Assembly: GCA_022606425.2 (NCBI GenBank)
Contig: JAHDVF020000675.1
Coordinates: forward strand, 248,001 to 312,000
Source of the DNA: Lepidostoma basale
Taxonomy: Eukaryota > Arthropoda > Insecta > Trichoptera > Lepidostomatidae
Reading direction: 5' to 3'
DNA length: 64,000 nt
In this document: positions 42,255 to 53,589 of the stretch, piece by piece
How positions within the stretch are numbered: the first letter of the stretch is position 1
Layout: each line of letters opens with the position of its first letter
Position numbers and translations under genes: made by a program
Notes under the pieces: model-generated
Database searches by the model: none
What the model saw: the letters and a program-made list of their open reading frames with translations, nothing else
What the model was told of the DNA's origin: nothing

Positions 42255-42430
42255 ATGTTTTTTAAAACACTGTTTTTTCCACTTTTTAGTTTAGTTTTAT
42301 CGACATGTTTCGAAGGCTTACACCTTCATCATCGGGAGAACGATATCGTTCTCCCGATGATGAAGGTGTAAGCCTTCGAAACACGTAAAGAAAAATAAAC
42401 TCAAAAGTGGAAAAAAAGTGTTTGAATTCA
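42255..42430. repeat. Palindromic foldback, ACATGT/ACACGT, perfect centre
   Basis: Centre GGGAGAACGATATCGTTCTCCC (about 42335-42356), arms CGATGATGAAGGTGTAAGCC and complement, then CTTCGAAACATGTCG on the minus arm and TTCGAAACACGTAAA on the plus arm, outer arms ACTTTTTAGTTTAGTTTTAT against AAATAAACTCAAAAGTGG. Core reads CCGATGA instead of CTGATGA. Confidence 0.7.
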
Positions 42431-42434
42431 TAAA

Positions 42435-42945
42435 AAAATGTATATTAATAAAGACCAGAAGTCCACTGGGACTAAGGGCCTCAATGCACGGGCACAGGCC
42501 GATCCAGCGGAACGGCTACTCAACCCATAATGGCCCGTGAAATGATGGCCACTAGCGCCATTTACACGGGACACATTACTTGTGCATCACGATAAAAATG
42601 GTTTACTGCCAAAACGGAAATACAACGTGTTGAATCCGTTCTGCGAGGGGTAATTTAACTCTAATTATCAGAGTACAGGCGATCTTTTATCGGACGAAAC
42701 ACGTGTGAATTTAATGATAATTGTTATTGTATATGTTGCCATGGATAACAAAATAAAACCTTTCGTACAATATTAAATCCATACATTTGAAGACACGCAG
42801 AAATACATTAGAAGTCATTAATATAAATTTAAAAATACATTTATAGTTTTTTTGTTTGCTACGCATTGCATGAAACAACTGTGATCTTAATTATGTAGAA
42901 CTGATGCTAAGATATGGTTTGATTATTGATATGTTTTTTATAGTA
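42435..42945. other. No recognised feature
   Basis: GC-richer at 42460-42620; the rest AT-rich. Confidence 0.3.
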
Positions 42946-42948
42946 TGT

Positions 42949-43440
42949 AATCAAATCAAATCAGTTACAAACATTACATTAAAGGCATTACAAACACGTT
43001 AACAGTTTAAGGACAATAATGAAAATTAATAAAAATTATTAAGAATTTTTTTATTTTCATTATTAACAATGAACTTCTACCAAGAAATTTCAATCAACAA
43101 CATCAATAGTTTAAGGACAAGTAAAATATCAGGAATACATGAGAGATGTAATAATCTATATCGATAATCTCTAAAGTCAAGAGTATCTGTCTCCTGAACG
43201 TACTTTCACGTAATATAAAAGTTTGATTGTTCTCTCCCTCGGCATCAACAGAGGCAGGTTGGTTCTGTATATTGAGGAATGTCCGAGACATGTGGGGCAT
43301 GTTCTGCACGAAGAGAAATCAAGGTATGATCCTGAGTCCCAGGCGACCCTTGTTTAGGGTGCTCAGAATCTCGGGACAGAGATGCCTATTTTCAAGTGAT
43401 AGTAAACGTCGAGGGGAGCTAATATGAGGCTGAGAGAATA
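42949..43440 (-). mobile_element. Jockey-like LINE 3' end (J-LINE) with a short insertion
   Basis: Tail complement AATCAAATCAAATCAGTTA; minus-strand coding remnant includes QPASVDAEGENNQTFILRES and TFRRQILLTLEIIDI. The blocks AAGTCAAGAGTATCTGTCTC and TGAACGTACTTTCACG are shared with 61.03 and 63.76 kb. Interrupted at 43017-43107 by the short unit. Confidence 0.7.
43004..43120 (+). mobile_element. About 91-bp short mobile unit with 13-bp target duplication
   Basis: AGTTTAAGGACAA at 43004-43016 and 43108-43120 flank ATGAAAATTAATAAAAATTA, TTAAGAATTTTTTTATTTTC, ATTAACAATGAACTTCTACC and GAAATTTCAATCAACAACAT. Both ends coincide with those of the unit at 27.98 kb. Confidence 0.75.
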
Positions 43441-43499
43441 AGAGGATAATTAAATTAAAGCTTAAAATAAATAAGTATCTTAGTGATGTGCATTTAATA

Positions 43500-43998
43500 A
43501 AATGAGAACATTATTTCGCAACGATAATCTTAACTTGAAACTCCGACAAAGAATGATTAAATGTTATATATGGTCTGTTCTACTATATGGCTGCAAAACC
43601 TGGACTCTGAAAGTGAATGTAATGAATAATCGTTGAAAGCGTTCGAGATGTGGATATACCGCAGAATGCTCCGTATACCGTGGACCGATAGGGTCAGTAA
43701 TGCAGACGTACTGCAGAGAGTCAAAGCCAATAGAGAGCTTTTGTCAAGTGTGAAAATTAGAAAGGTTTCATATTTGGGTCATGTGCTAAGGGGAGAAAAA
43801 TATCACCTCATTCGACTGATATTAATGGGTAAAGTGGAAGGACGTCGGGGAGTTGGTAGAAGGTAGCTATCCTGGCTGCAGAACATCAAAGAGTGGACAG
43901 GAATAACAATAGTTCAGAATCTGTTCAAAGTGGCGCAGGATAGAGATGCCTTTGCTGTATTGATCGCCAACGTTGGGGGGACCTGACACGGCACCGAA
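43500..43998 (+). mobile_element. LINE C-terminal region, sixth lineage, (GAA)n tail
   Basis: LKLRQRMIKCYIWSVLLYGC, then KAFEMWIYRRMLRIPWTDRV, SNADVLQRVKANRELLSSVK, ISYLGHVLRGEKYHLIRLIL-like, GKVEGRRGVGRR, a stop, SWLQNIKEWTG, AQDRDAFAVLIANVGGT, stop, then ACGGCACCGAAAGAAGAAGA. The same 3' end is at 49.28 kb. Confidence 0.8.
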
Positions 43999-43999
43999 A

Positions 44000-44505
44000 G
44001 AAGAAGAAGTGATTTGTATATTCAAACTAAAAGTTATTTATAAATTAATACAAAAATGTGAAGTTATGTGGTATATAGTTTCAGTGATAGCATTTCGTCG
44101 TGGGCTTGTGTCTTTGTAATATAAACCCTTATTACGCATAGAGTTCAAAGTCAAGTTAATCTTGAAAACATTACTTTAGGGATCTGCTTCAGACATGAAA
44201 TACGTAAAAAAAACTTTAAATTTTGTTGTGCAATATAATTAGTTAAGAATATATTTACTGACAAACTGGAAGCCGATAGTGGTTAATTCACAACTATTTG
44301 TAACTATTGCATTCAATGCTTATTTGTTAATTTATGCCTTATTTCCAATCGTATAACAAAATAAAATACATATTTTATATTGACGAAAAATTCGTTATTG
44401 TTCCAAGCTTTCTATCGGAAAAAACAATCGTATTTTAAATACTACGAAATATATTTTTTTTAAATTTGCTTATCATAAAATTGAACAAAATATTCATAAA
44501 ATTAC
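44000..44505. other. No recognised feature
   Basis: AT-rich. Confidence 0.3.
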
Positions 44506-44509
44506 ATAT

Positions 44510-44612
44510 ACCGGCTAGTGATCTAGGTAAAATAACGATTGGCTCCTGATATATGGAATTTGGGCTTAAACTTGGACACCACCCGATTCCTTCATCATAA
44601 AGAGATATTTTC
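44510..44612 (+). mobile_element. SINE2 fragment
   Basis: GGCTAGTGATCTAGGTAAAA, TTGGCTCCTGATATATGGAA and GGGCTTAAACTTGGACACCA resemble the tRNA-like head of SINE2; the rest is replaced by an LIR repeat. Confidence 0.5.
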
Positions 44613-44990
44613 TTTTTTATTGTATCTCAATAGAGACGAAGAAACAAACTGGAAACTGAATATGGATGATCAAGGTGTTTACAGGACTTATGACCTGTCA
44701 TTGGTTGGGTTAAGCGCACGCTTTATATAATTACAACATTCCCCATTCCACCATTGTTATTATGATCATGTATGATACATTTTTTGGAAGTTGTATATAT
44801 ACTCCAAATCCATACATATTTTCACGTGGCAGTTCCAGTTAGCCATCTATGTAGATTTGATTGTACTAATTAATTTTTTAAGATTAATCTATACAATCCA
44901 TCCACTAACGCCATCTATGAAGAATGATTGTTTAGCATTTAGCAAACTACTTTATTAACACAATGCGAAGAGGCTACCGCCTCCTATCGC
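44612..44990 (+). repeat. LIR repeat family, copy d
   Basis: TTGTATCTCAATAGAGACGA, TACAGGACTTATGACCTGTC, ATTGGTTGGGTTAAGCGCAC, ACATTCCCCATTCC and later CCACTAACGCCATCTATGAA. Contains a diverged middle not seen in copies a and e. Confidence 0.7.
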
Positions 44991-45109
44991 ACTGTTAGAA
45001 GTCGCCTGGAGTATCCACTCCTATTTTTTACGCCAACTGTCTATATTGGAGATTTTATTATATAACAAATTATTAATAGAATTAAAATTCTCATAGACTA
45101 TAATAGGAG

Positions 45110-45280
45110 TAGATAAAATATGGCCTGGGTACCTCTTGATTTCTTACATATATTTTTTTCTAACGTTAGTCCCGCAAAGACAAGGGACGAGCCTAGGGAT
45201 TGAATGAGCGAAGCTAACGAAAGGCGCCGTTCGCCTATAACAGCTTCGGGTAAGCTGTGGGAATCCTCTATGTATAACAA
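45110..45280 (-). mobile_element. LTR fragment related to the solo LTR at 26.9 kb
   Basis: The minus strand has CAGCTTACCCGAAGCTGTTA, TAGGCGAACGGCGCCTTTCG, CAATCCCTAGGCTCGTCCC and GCGGGACTAACGTTA, matching LTR bases of about 27090-27200. No LTR ends are present here. Confidence 0.65.
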
Positions 45281-45284
45281 ATTC

Positions 45285-47160
45285 TCAAACCATTTACATC
45301 CATTAAAAAGTACTCCGTCTAAAAAAACGGATGAAAAAGTACATGTAATATTCTTATAGAAGCGTGAGTTATGCTTTACCAAAGTTCTTACCAAAATATG
45401 ACGTTTTAATATCTTAATCATACGAATAATTTAGTATACTTTTTGTGTTAATTTCAAAAGCATGTTTAATAACGAAGTATCTTAAAGTAATCCGTCCTTT
45501 TCCCTCTTCCAGCCTTCTAATTTGTTGTATCTCGTTACTCTGTAAACTCCTTGGCATCTGTAATGAATCTTTATATTATTTAATGCTCAGTATTTGCTTA
45601 GTTGGAACAACAGCCCCGCCATGTCTCGAACAACGATCGGGTAAGCTGTTTACAGGACTTGTTTGTTTAAATGAAGGCAGCTTTTGATTGATGCGGTTCT
45701 GTGAAGGCGTACGACTCGCACGGTATACGGAATGCTGTGAAGATATCACATGTTTGTTGGTGAAAGGAATACAAACTGAAATTTCCTTCCTAAGTTTGAA
45801 AGTACACCAACTGCAGGCTGCAGGATGTTATAACACGCTGTTGTTCGTAAACAATCTCTCAGATAGTTTCCTCGCTTCTTCGTACATCTCATATTATTTT
45901 AATATCTGTCTCAGTTATATAAACGTTTCCGACTTGCTTCCGATATGAACATTTTGGTCTCTCGACTAAGAAAACCGCTCTATTTGAAGATTAAACATTG
46001 CATTGAAAGAAATCTACGAGCTTTTCGCCGGTTTCTGAGATTAAATTGTGTTATTAAAATTCGTTCAGAGTTCACGTAAAAGCTATCAAATTCTCCCTTC
46101 TTTATGTTTCGGTGGAGCGATTTTCTTAACCTCGGTAATCGGATGTCTTCGAGCGATAACACTTCGAGAAGTTAAATTGAAACAATTTTTCACTGTTTCG
46201 GTGTTGATTTTGGAAAATTAAAGTTCTATTTAAACAAGCGATGGCTCTAAGGAGAGAATTTATCACAGGCGATCGCTCGTGTGCCGTGCAAACATTAATT
46301 ACTCAAAATAAGTGGCGTGTCAGCGGCGCAAATAAGTATTTAAGGTTTGCCTGAAAAACAAATGGTGGACGGAGATTAATATTTTTCCCGAAAGGTCCTT
46401 CCATCGTTGGGGCTCGCAAATTTGTCAGTTTTATCATCATTACCCAAGTGTCGCGTGCTCTCTCTCCGCCATAATATTAGGCATCTCCTGGGGGAAGAAA
46501 GAGAGGAATGCCTCTAAAACACGATGATGGCCCTTTTCGTCGTCTCATTAAATAAATTGTGTCAAATGCCAGCACTTTTTCCGGCTATCACAAAAGACTA
46601 CTCTCATTTAACATTATTGTGAAAAAGTTTACTTCTTTATTATGATGTATGTTAATAACATATACTTTTGTATATAAAATCTTCTATATTAAAAAACCTT
46701 CACTTTTTGAGTTAAGATTACTTAATAAATAATACAATTATTTTACAAGAAAGAAATATGTTTTATGTACTAATAATATTAAACTTTAAAAAATATAATA
46801 TCGTATACATATTTGTTTAAATAAATCAGCAATTAATAAATATAGTAAATTTAGAAGTTAAACAAATTTTCAGATCAAAAAAATATTTATTTCTATCCTC
46901 AATGAAAATAAATCTGGTCGTAATCAATTATTTTTAATTCACATTTAACCATTTTTGTATACATAATATATTAAGTATAATGATTTATTTTATAATTCTA
47001 GGTCCTGCGTAGGACATATATAAAATTTATCAATATTCAATAACACATTTAAATAATTATAAGAAAGCATGTAGATTCTACCAGCAAACTATTCGCAATT
47101 ACAAAAGTAATCATTTTATTGTATTTGATTAATAAAGATCTTGTTTGTTTTTTAATGTAT
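45285..47160. other. Long unannotated stretch
   Basis: Open frames of 80-107 codons at 45.1-45.95 kb have no recognisable domain. GC-rich, single-copy-looking sequence at 46240-46570; AT-rich after 46620. The likeliest place here for ancestral non-repeat DNA. Confidence 0.4.
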
Positions 47161-47164
47161 AATC

Positions 47165-47432
47165 TTAATATGTGGTGCTAGTGTAGATTGAACTAAAAAA
47201 TGTAAAGTGTTTCTCAACATAGTAGCATATACACACATCTTTCAAAAATTTGTCAGACGTGGTGATCGTAAGAAGGGCGGAATGGGGAATGTTGTATTAC
47301 ATAAAGCGATCGCTTAACCCAACCAACGACAGGTCATAAGTCCTGTAAACGCCTCGACCACTATATTCTGTTTCCAAAAAAAAACAATTTATATCTTCGT
47401 CTCTAATGAGATACAATTAATCCTTAATAAAG
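47165..47432 (-). repeat. LIR repeat family, copy e
   Basis: Minus strand: GATTAATTGTATCTCATTAG, GCGTTTACAGGACTTATGAC, TTGGTTGGGTTAAGCGATCG, CACCACGTCTGACAAATTTT, TTTTTTAGTTCAATCTACAC, TAGCACCACA. Same extent as copy a. Confidence 0.75.
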
Positions 47433-47434
47433 TT

Positions 47435-48095
47435 CTATTTATTTAATAAAAGAACCTTGAAACGGAGTTATACGACAAACGTATATTATTTTCACATACT
47501 CTCACGGCGGCGGCCTTTAGCCATGCCGCAATATGATGACCTTCTCCACAACACGACAGGCTTTCCTAATTAGATAAACCACATAATTCAGAGACGCTTT
47601 TCGAAGAAGCAATTATTATCCTAGACCATGTTCCATGGACCCAAATCACCATAATCTTGTTGATAACCCTAAGAGCGGATTCCTCGGCCCGCCTTAGGAA
47701 TATATTAAATCATCTTGTCCCTTAACCGACCACAAATATTTCAATGCCCCAACGAAATAGTTAAGGGATACCCACTTAATTTAATGTTTACTCCAATGGT
47801 GTACACAATCTTGAGGGTTGGAATATTCGCCGCTGTATTTCAGCTGTTGCACTAATAAGGTACTAGATTGTTTTGAGTCTATATATTGTAAAGAAGCTTC
47901 TTCTTCTTCTCTTTGTTCCTCTCTTAACGGAGGATATAGAACATCATGGATATTTGAAGTTTTGATACGGCAGATCTAATCGGGGATGCTTTGTGGCAAC
48001 TAATCCAATCTCGAAGGTTTTAAAGCTAGAATTTTTCGTCTACTCTCGACACTTCGTTTTTCGTTCATTTTACCTATTATTATTCTTCATAGTCC
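47435..48095. other. Unannotated, moderate GC
   Basis: Single-copy-looking, GC-richer at 47500-47720; a (TTC)n run at 47895-47915. Confidence 0.35.
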
Positions 48096-48099
48096 ATTA

Positions 48100-48405
48100 T
48101 TTTGGCAGAAACACTATGATACTTCAACATTATTACTGTTAAAATTTATAACACTGTTATAATATCACAATTTCTATTTATTCACTGAGAGTGTCGCGAC
48201 AGCTGTTTCGCCAATCGGTGTTGGCATTAACAGGTGTTACAATAAACTATACTATGTATTTATACTATATGTTTATTGTAACACCTGATGATGCCAACAT
48301 CGGTAGGCGAAACAGCTGTCGCGACACTCAGTGAATAAAAAGAAATTGTGATATTATAATTGTCATTTAAATTTTAACAGTAATATTATAATTCTGTTGA
48401 ATCGC
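48100..48405. repeat. Palindromic foldback, ACAGCTGT family, full unit
   Basis: Left arm (48110-48245, minus motif) and right arm (48262-48400, plus motif) share TTTATTCACTGAG, GTGTCGCGACAGCTGTTTCG, GTTGGCAT and GGTGTTACAATAAAC. Plus motif CTGATGA, hairpin GCCAAC...GTAGGC, GAAACAGCTGTC. The outermost parts carry ATATCACAATTTCT and AACAGTAATATTATAAT. Confidence 0.8.
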
Positions 48406-48407
48406 TC

Positions 48408-48628
48408 TTGACATCATTACAGCGTGAGCCAAATCGATGTAAAGAGTAAAGCTATAATATTGATTCTCGTGACAAGTGATAGGTAGCTAATCTATCGCCA
48501 TTTTATTGTCACGTGAATCCTACACTAGACCAAAGACAGTGTGACAATCACACTGTGATCGCCGGGAATCGAATTCAGGACCTTCAGTGTGGCTGTTAAA
48601 GCACTTACCACTCGGCCACGAAGGCAAT
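48408..48628 (-). mobile_element. tRNA-derived SINE, complete-like, tail type 2
   Basis: Minus strand: CCTTCGTGGCCGAGTGGTAA (box A), GAATTCGATTCCCGGCGATC (box B), common body, then ACATCGATTTGGCTCACGCT and GAGCGATTCAACAGAAT. It starts directly at the edge of the palindrome. Confidence 0.85.
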
Positions 48629-48727
48629 GTCAGTTGCATCAGTTGCTGATATGGTTATCTATTTTTCTTTCTTCATTCACTGCAGTAGTTCCTCGTTGGT
48701 GACTCTTTCTGTCAATGCTATTTTTCA

Positions 48728-49022
48728 CACACGCTTCCTTCACATTCATACATCGTGTCATGCACGCAAGTCGATTTCTCCAACTCTTGACATTTTAATA
48801 TTTTATTGATATGAGATCTTGCACCGCTTCCCAGCCTTCCTCTATTTCTAATTCCGTTTACGTCGTTTACATATACATACTATATTTACCATTATTTCTT
48901 CATTAATTATTTCCATATGTCCAAACCATATTATTGATCCTTTCATTATTTTGTTCATAACAATTTCAATTGAACTGCATTCACTTCTAATATTTGCATT
49001 AAAAAGTAGATTAATATTCAAG
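48728..49022 (-). mobile_element. R-LINE fragment, old copy without tail
   Basis: Minus strand: NIRSECSSIEIVMNKIMKGS, IIWFGHMEIINEE, then GLGSGARSHINKI-type remnants and RACMTRCMNVKEAC. Its 3' tail is missing; a CA-rich sequence follows. Confidence 0.7.
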
Positions 49023-49029
49023 GCGTTCG

Positions 49030-49280
49030 AACTATCAGTAGGGTCGCAGCGAGTCACATCTTGCTGCAGGGTGTGATTCGATAAAATGGTGCGAGATGGT
49101 CAGTTGCATTTCACCGGCAATATAACTGACTAGTCCAATTCGTTAGCGTCCTTATTGCAAACCCCAGGTAATGGGATCACACTCATAACCGTGTGATCAC
49201 TACAGATAACGAGGGTATGAATGGTGAGCTTTTGGCGCCTCCAAACCAGATCCAAACAGCTAAGGGAAGGTAACCCCGAC
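49030..49280. other. Unclassified moderate-GC sequence
   Basis: Runs into the LINE 3' end at 49280 and may be part of that element; no protein block recognised. A short palindromic stretch CACACTCATAACCGTGTG lies at 49175-49192. Confidence 0.3.
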
Positions 49281-49397
49281 AGAAAAATCCACCAGACAAG
49301 GCAACGGGAAACCATTCACACCAACAGAGATGGTTTTGCTGCAGTGATCGCTAAAGTTGGAAGGACCTGATACGGCACCGAAAGAAGAAGAACTAAA
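49280..49397 (+). mobile_element. LINE 3' end, same lineage as 43.5 kb
   Basis: ACAAGGCAACGGGAAACC, AGAGATGGTTTTGCTGCAGT, GATCGCTAAAGTTGGAAGGA, then stop and ACGGCACCGAAAGAAGAAGA. Encodes RDGFAAVIAKVGRT, equal to RDAFAVLIANVGGT at 43.97 kb. Confidence 0.7.
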
Positions 49398-49399
49398 TA

Positions 49400-49678
49400 A
49401 CTAACTAACCATCACGCCGTCTCCTCGGAGGGGTAGGCAGAAAGAATGGACTACCACACTTTTCTTTCCTGACATATTTCTCTCGCTTCCTCAACATTCA
49501 TACATCGTGTCATGCACGCGCGTCGATTTCTCTGACTCCTCACATGGCCGACTTTCAATATTTGATTTATTTGATCGTGCCACGTTTTCCTCGGTCTTCC
49601 TCTATTTCTGGTTCCATTTACATCGTTAACACATATTTTTTTTACCATTCATTCTTTCCATATGTCCAAACCACAAGA
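49400..49678 (-). mobile_element. R-LINE 3' end, well conserved
   Basis: Tail complement TAACTAACTAACC; open frame 49648-49451 reads MVKKICVNDVNGTRNRGRPR, KTWHDQINQILKVGHVRSQR, RACMTRCMNVEEAREICQER. Truncated upstream at SGHMER. Confidence 0.85.
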
Positions 49679-49681
49679 AAA

Positions 49682-50215
49682 ATATTCAAAATAAGTTGTT
49701 TTTTTTCAGATTAGAGGATTCTCCGCGTCGATTGGGTTAATAATAAATTTATGGATAAAATCATCATTGTACATATCGTGTATAACAAAATTAATAACCG
49801 CGGTCAAGTATATTAATTTATAACTTGTTTATGATCACATTTAGAATTTACTGTTATTTAGATTCTCGGATATAACGCGACATTTTTTATCCGAAAGGGA
49901 ACGATATGTATTTTCCTACGCGGCGTTTCACACGCGTCACGATATTTCGCCATTTATTTTACGAGTATTTAAAGCACACCAAATCAAACAAAGGAAATCT
50001 TTACAAAGGAAGCGCCTATAGCGTGAATTTACCCAAAAAGCGTATAAATATACTCGATATCCGATATTTATATTCACTTACATGAATGTATGGCCTGGTG
50101 TATTTTGGAAATCGGTAACATTGAAGCCTATCAGGGGGATATTTGATCAAACATAACGTTTTGCTATACGATCCAAAATAAATTTTAAGTATTATTAAAT
50201 TTAAGGCATAAACAC
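49682..50215. other. No recognised feature
   Basis: Moderate GC at 49860-50060. Confidence 0.3.
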
Positions 50216-50219
50216 TAAA

Positions 50220-50695
50220 GATTTATGTGTATTGTTTCATGAACAATGGTGTAAAACTCCATACGAATGAAAACATCTATTTTCTAGTAGTTTCAAAATA
50301 TATATTATGAGAATTAAATGTTTCGCCTTTCTAAGGCAATATCCAATATGATAACGAGATAGAATATTTGATAGTGCCTTAGACAAACAAAACATGTCAA
50401 TCACATAAAAGCTTTATTTTCACTTGAACAATGATGTAAAACTCCATATTAAATAATGAACATGAATGAAAACGTCAGTTTTCTAGAAGTTTTATTATAT
50501 TTTATGGGAATGACATGTTTTGCCCTTCTAATGACATTTGATAACGCCTCAGATGGGCCAAACATATCATTCTCATAAAATATAATAAAACTTTTAGAAA
50601 ACTGACGTTTTCTTTCGTATTAATCACAAAAAATACTATAAAATTTCTAGAAAACAGACGTTTCGAATCGTATTAATTACTGTAGAATTCCGTAA
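50220..50695. repeat. ACATGT foldback family, two or more tandem units
   Basis: Units at about 50225-50425 and 50430-50640 each run GTAAAACTCCATA, GAATGAAAACGTCAGTTTTC, TAGAAGTTTTATTATATTTT, ATGGGAATGACATGTTTTGC, centre, then the complements; a further half unit (CTATAAAATTTCTAGAAAAC) follows to 50690. Confidence 0.65.
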
Positions 50696-50699
50696 TTTT

Positions 50700-51080
50700 A
50701 TCACTTGGAAAACTGCATTTACCATTAATATGATTATACCAATGACAAAAGTATAGTAATACGAATATAGTATACAAAAGTAACCTTAGACGTAGAAAAA
50801 CATTTTTTTCTTTTAGATTTAGTAATTTTAATTATATCATCATATTGCGATTACCAATGTTAGCATAAGATTATTAACAACCGCCATTTACTAACAAACC
50901 GCCATTTTACTAACAATTCTACTTACATCCTATTTTATGTAGTTGTCACGATACAGGCCATGCCTAGTGTGACAACACAGTCCATAATTTTTTTTTGGCA
51001 AATTATTGTTATAACATGTAAAATAAATAAATAAATAAAGTGGAGGAATGTACTTCCGGTAGCGTAAGACCTTTTGCAGA
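50700..51080. other. AT-rich stretch with (AAAT)n
   Basis: AAATAAATAAATAAATAAAG at 51021-51040 looks like a LINE tail, but no LINE body was recognised next to it. Confidence 0.35.
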
Positions 51081-51084
51081 AGGC

Positions 51085-51240
51085 GTGGAAAACTTCGGGA
51101 ATACCTGGTATCGCATATGAGGAAGGAGCCTACAAATCACAAGTGTGAGAAGCACGCTGTCATTGCCGGGAATCGAAGCCGGAACCTTTGGTGTGGCAGT
51201 CATAGCTGGTACCACTCTGCGACAAAGGTCGCCTACTATA
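51085..51240 (-). mobile_element. tRNA-derived SINE, 5' half
   Basis: Minus strand: GCGACCTTTGTCGCAGAGTG (box A, altered), GGTTCCGGCTTCGATTCCCG (box B), then an altered AGCGTGCTTCTCACACTTGT body. More diverged than other copies. Confidence 0.6.
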
Positions 51241-51244
51241 TACT

Positions 51245-52300
51245 TTCGTTTGTACCTATGTTTCATCAGGACAGTATAATAACTATTAAATATTAATTTC
51301 AAAGCAACACTATTCCCAGTGCTCCTTCATATGTGTGAAAATATGTCGATAAAGTTAACAATATACCATTTTATCCATGAATTTGAATAAAACGTGACGA
51401 TACATACATATCTCTCACATATAAATACGTGTAAGAAATGCGAAAATAATACAATTGTGCGAAAGGATATACGTTTAAATCGTAAAAACGTTTTCACCGG
51501 AAACATTTCTGAATTATTTTTCCTACAATTTAACCCTTAATTCTGTTTGTGTTTTCCTGTTTTACCCATTAGCTCGGTAAACAAATAAACACGAAGCCCA
51601 CTCACGGCCGTACATTTTGATGTATCGGGATGATTTTTGAAGCATAATAGGCCACTGTTAACGAATGGTTTACCCTTTGGGCTCCGGACCTTTGTTGTGG
51701 TAATTAACTAACTCCGTCAGCTGAGTACACCAGTAAGAGATCAACCGCTGAAACGGAATTCGGAAAGTCACTATTGGCAGTTTAATCAAAAGGCGAAATC
51801 AACCGTACCATTAATTTTAAGTTTGTTATATAGAACACTCTCTCCTTTAGAGTTTTGGCGATCTCGTTGCGCTACTGAGTTAGTCAAAATACGACGCGAT
51901 AGGGACGGATTGTGTAAGGGAGGCAAAACCCTGGCAGGGCGTGGGAAGCTGTATAAGTATATTTATAATGACGTAAGTCCTAGTAACATATTAAAGATAC
52001 AAATCGAAGCTATCAAATTTAATTGTTATTATCTATTGAACTGAAATAACTCGGCAAACATAACCTACTTTGGTATAACCCGAAAATATAATATTTTTAA
52101 ACTAAACGTTTGTATCAATTTTATTTTATTTTACCACTTTACATTTGATAGTACTCTTTTTGTTATTCTTAACATTTGTGTTTTTTCTTTTCTTTTGTTA
52201 GATCTTATTATGTAATTGCAACTAATCTGGAATAGTAAGACTGTAATGTTTGTGTTTTTCTTAAATAAATGAAAAGTAAAAAAAAAATCATATTACACAC
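51245..52300. other. Unannotated stretch
   Basis: GC-richer, single-copy-looking at 51590-51800; AT-rich elsewhere. Confidence 0.35.
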
Positions 52301-52308
52301 ATAAAATA

Positions 52309-52463
52309 CGAGGGTTGTCGTAAAATAAGTTTCGTGCGATCCGGCAACACTCGATCGTAGCTTGGTCTTCCCCCTACACATCCCCACCCAGCCGAATTCG
52401 CTGCGACGCGCAGTGTCGGTTTGGCAGCCGTAAAAAATGGAGCTCCCGATCGCATTGCCCTCG
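52309..52463. mobile_element. Candidate mariner-type MITE, 155 bp
   Basis: TA at 52307-52308 and 52464-52465 flank CGAGGGTTGTCGTAAAATAA ... GATCGCATTGCCCTCG. The ends share CGAGGG only, but the left end looks like a mariner terminus (CGAGGG...AAGTTTC). The GC-rich centre has no coding signal. Confidence 0.45.
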
Positions 52464-52559
52464 TACAATCAAAAATCTTAAAAATGAACGTTTTAATCAA
52501 TATGAAATTGTCAATATTATCTTCTTCTTCAGTTTATTTATTATCATTATAATTGTTAT

Positions 52560-52720
52560 TATTATTATTTTGTTGAATCGCTCTTTTCATCATTACAATC
52601 ACACTGCCATCGCCAGGGATTGAACCTGAGACCTTCGATGTGGCAGTCAAAGCACTAACCACGCAGCCAGGAAGGTCGTCAATTTATGTAGATCTTGCGA
52701 TTTATTAAGACAGGATATCA
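52560..52720 (-). mobile_element. tRNA-derived SINE, internal deletion, tail type 2
   Basis: Minus strand: GACCTTCCTGGCTGCGTGGT, GGTCTCAGGTTCAATCCCTG, then straight to GTGTGATTGTAATGATGAAA and AGAGCGATTCAACA: the middle of the body is missing. Next to it TTTATGTAGATCTTGCGAT is a block also found twice at 62.3-62.45 kb. Confidence 0.65.
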
Positions 52721-52724
52721 AATT

Positions 52725-53035
52725 TTGTCCTGTGATGAAGACGTTCATGTTTTTCTCCATCTCTTTGGTGGTCGTCCTGGTTATCGACAATCCTCTGAAT
52801 ACTAGTGCATCACGATCTCTGGCATTCGAAGATAAGCTTTTTTATTAGTCTGTTCTTTAAATTCATTATAAAGATTATCTGTTTGTTCCATGGGTTTAAC
52901 AATAAAAGCAATTCAATTGCGGAAAACATTATCTTAATATGTAAATATTCACAAGGACATATAATAATATGTATCGTTTTACAAGGAATTTGTCACGAGC
53001 TATTTTTATAATATTTATTTTGATTAAATACCTGC
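52725..53035. other. No recognised feature
   Basis: AT-rich. Confidence 0.3.
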
Positions 53036-53037
53036 AC

Positions 53038-53582
53038 ATAACTAACTAACTAACCATCACGCCGTCTCCCTGAAGGGGTAGGCAGAAAGAATGGACTGCC
53101 ACAATTTTCTTTCCTTGCATATTTCTCTCGATTCCTCAACATTCATACATCGTGTTATGCACGCGCGTCGATTTCTCTGACTCCTCACATGGCTGACATT
53201 CAATATTTCATTTATTTGATCGTGCCACGTTTTCCTCGGTCTTCCTCTATTTCTGGTTCCATTAACATCATTAACATATACTTTATTTACCATTCTTTCT
53301 TTATTCATTCTTTCCATGTGTCCAAAACATCTAAATGATCCTTTCATTATTTTGTTCATAACACCATCATTCGCACCGCATTCTTTTCTTATATTTTCAT
53401 TCGACACTCTATCATACACAGAGTATCCCCACTTTAATTTCTACTGCATTTATTCTTTAATTTCTACTGCATTTATTCTACTTTCATCTTTCTATTGCCA
53501 GTTCCATGCTTCGCTTCCATACGGGTTGGGTCGGTAGAACACTGTTCACTGCCATTCTAGATATTTTGGATAGGTTGCACAT
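53038..53582 (-). mobile_element. R-LINE copy, long and well conserved
   Basis: Tail complement ACTAACTAACTAACC; open frame 53419-53057: YDRVSNENIRKECGANDGVM, NKIMKGSFRCFGHMERMNKE, RGRPRKTWHDQINEILN, SAYPFRETA. Upstream to 53582 it continues with a short duplication (TTTAATTTCTACTGCATTTA twice at about 53432-53476). Confidence 0.85.
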
Positions 53583-53589
53583 CGTTTAT

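Noticed and set aside
45098..45948. Series of 80-107 codon frames that could be host exons
   Set aside because: No recognisable domain, no consistent splice signals seen, and part overlaps an LTR fragment.
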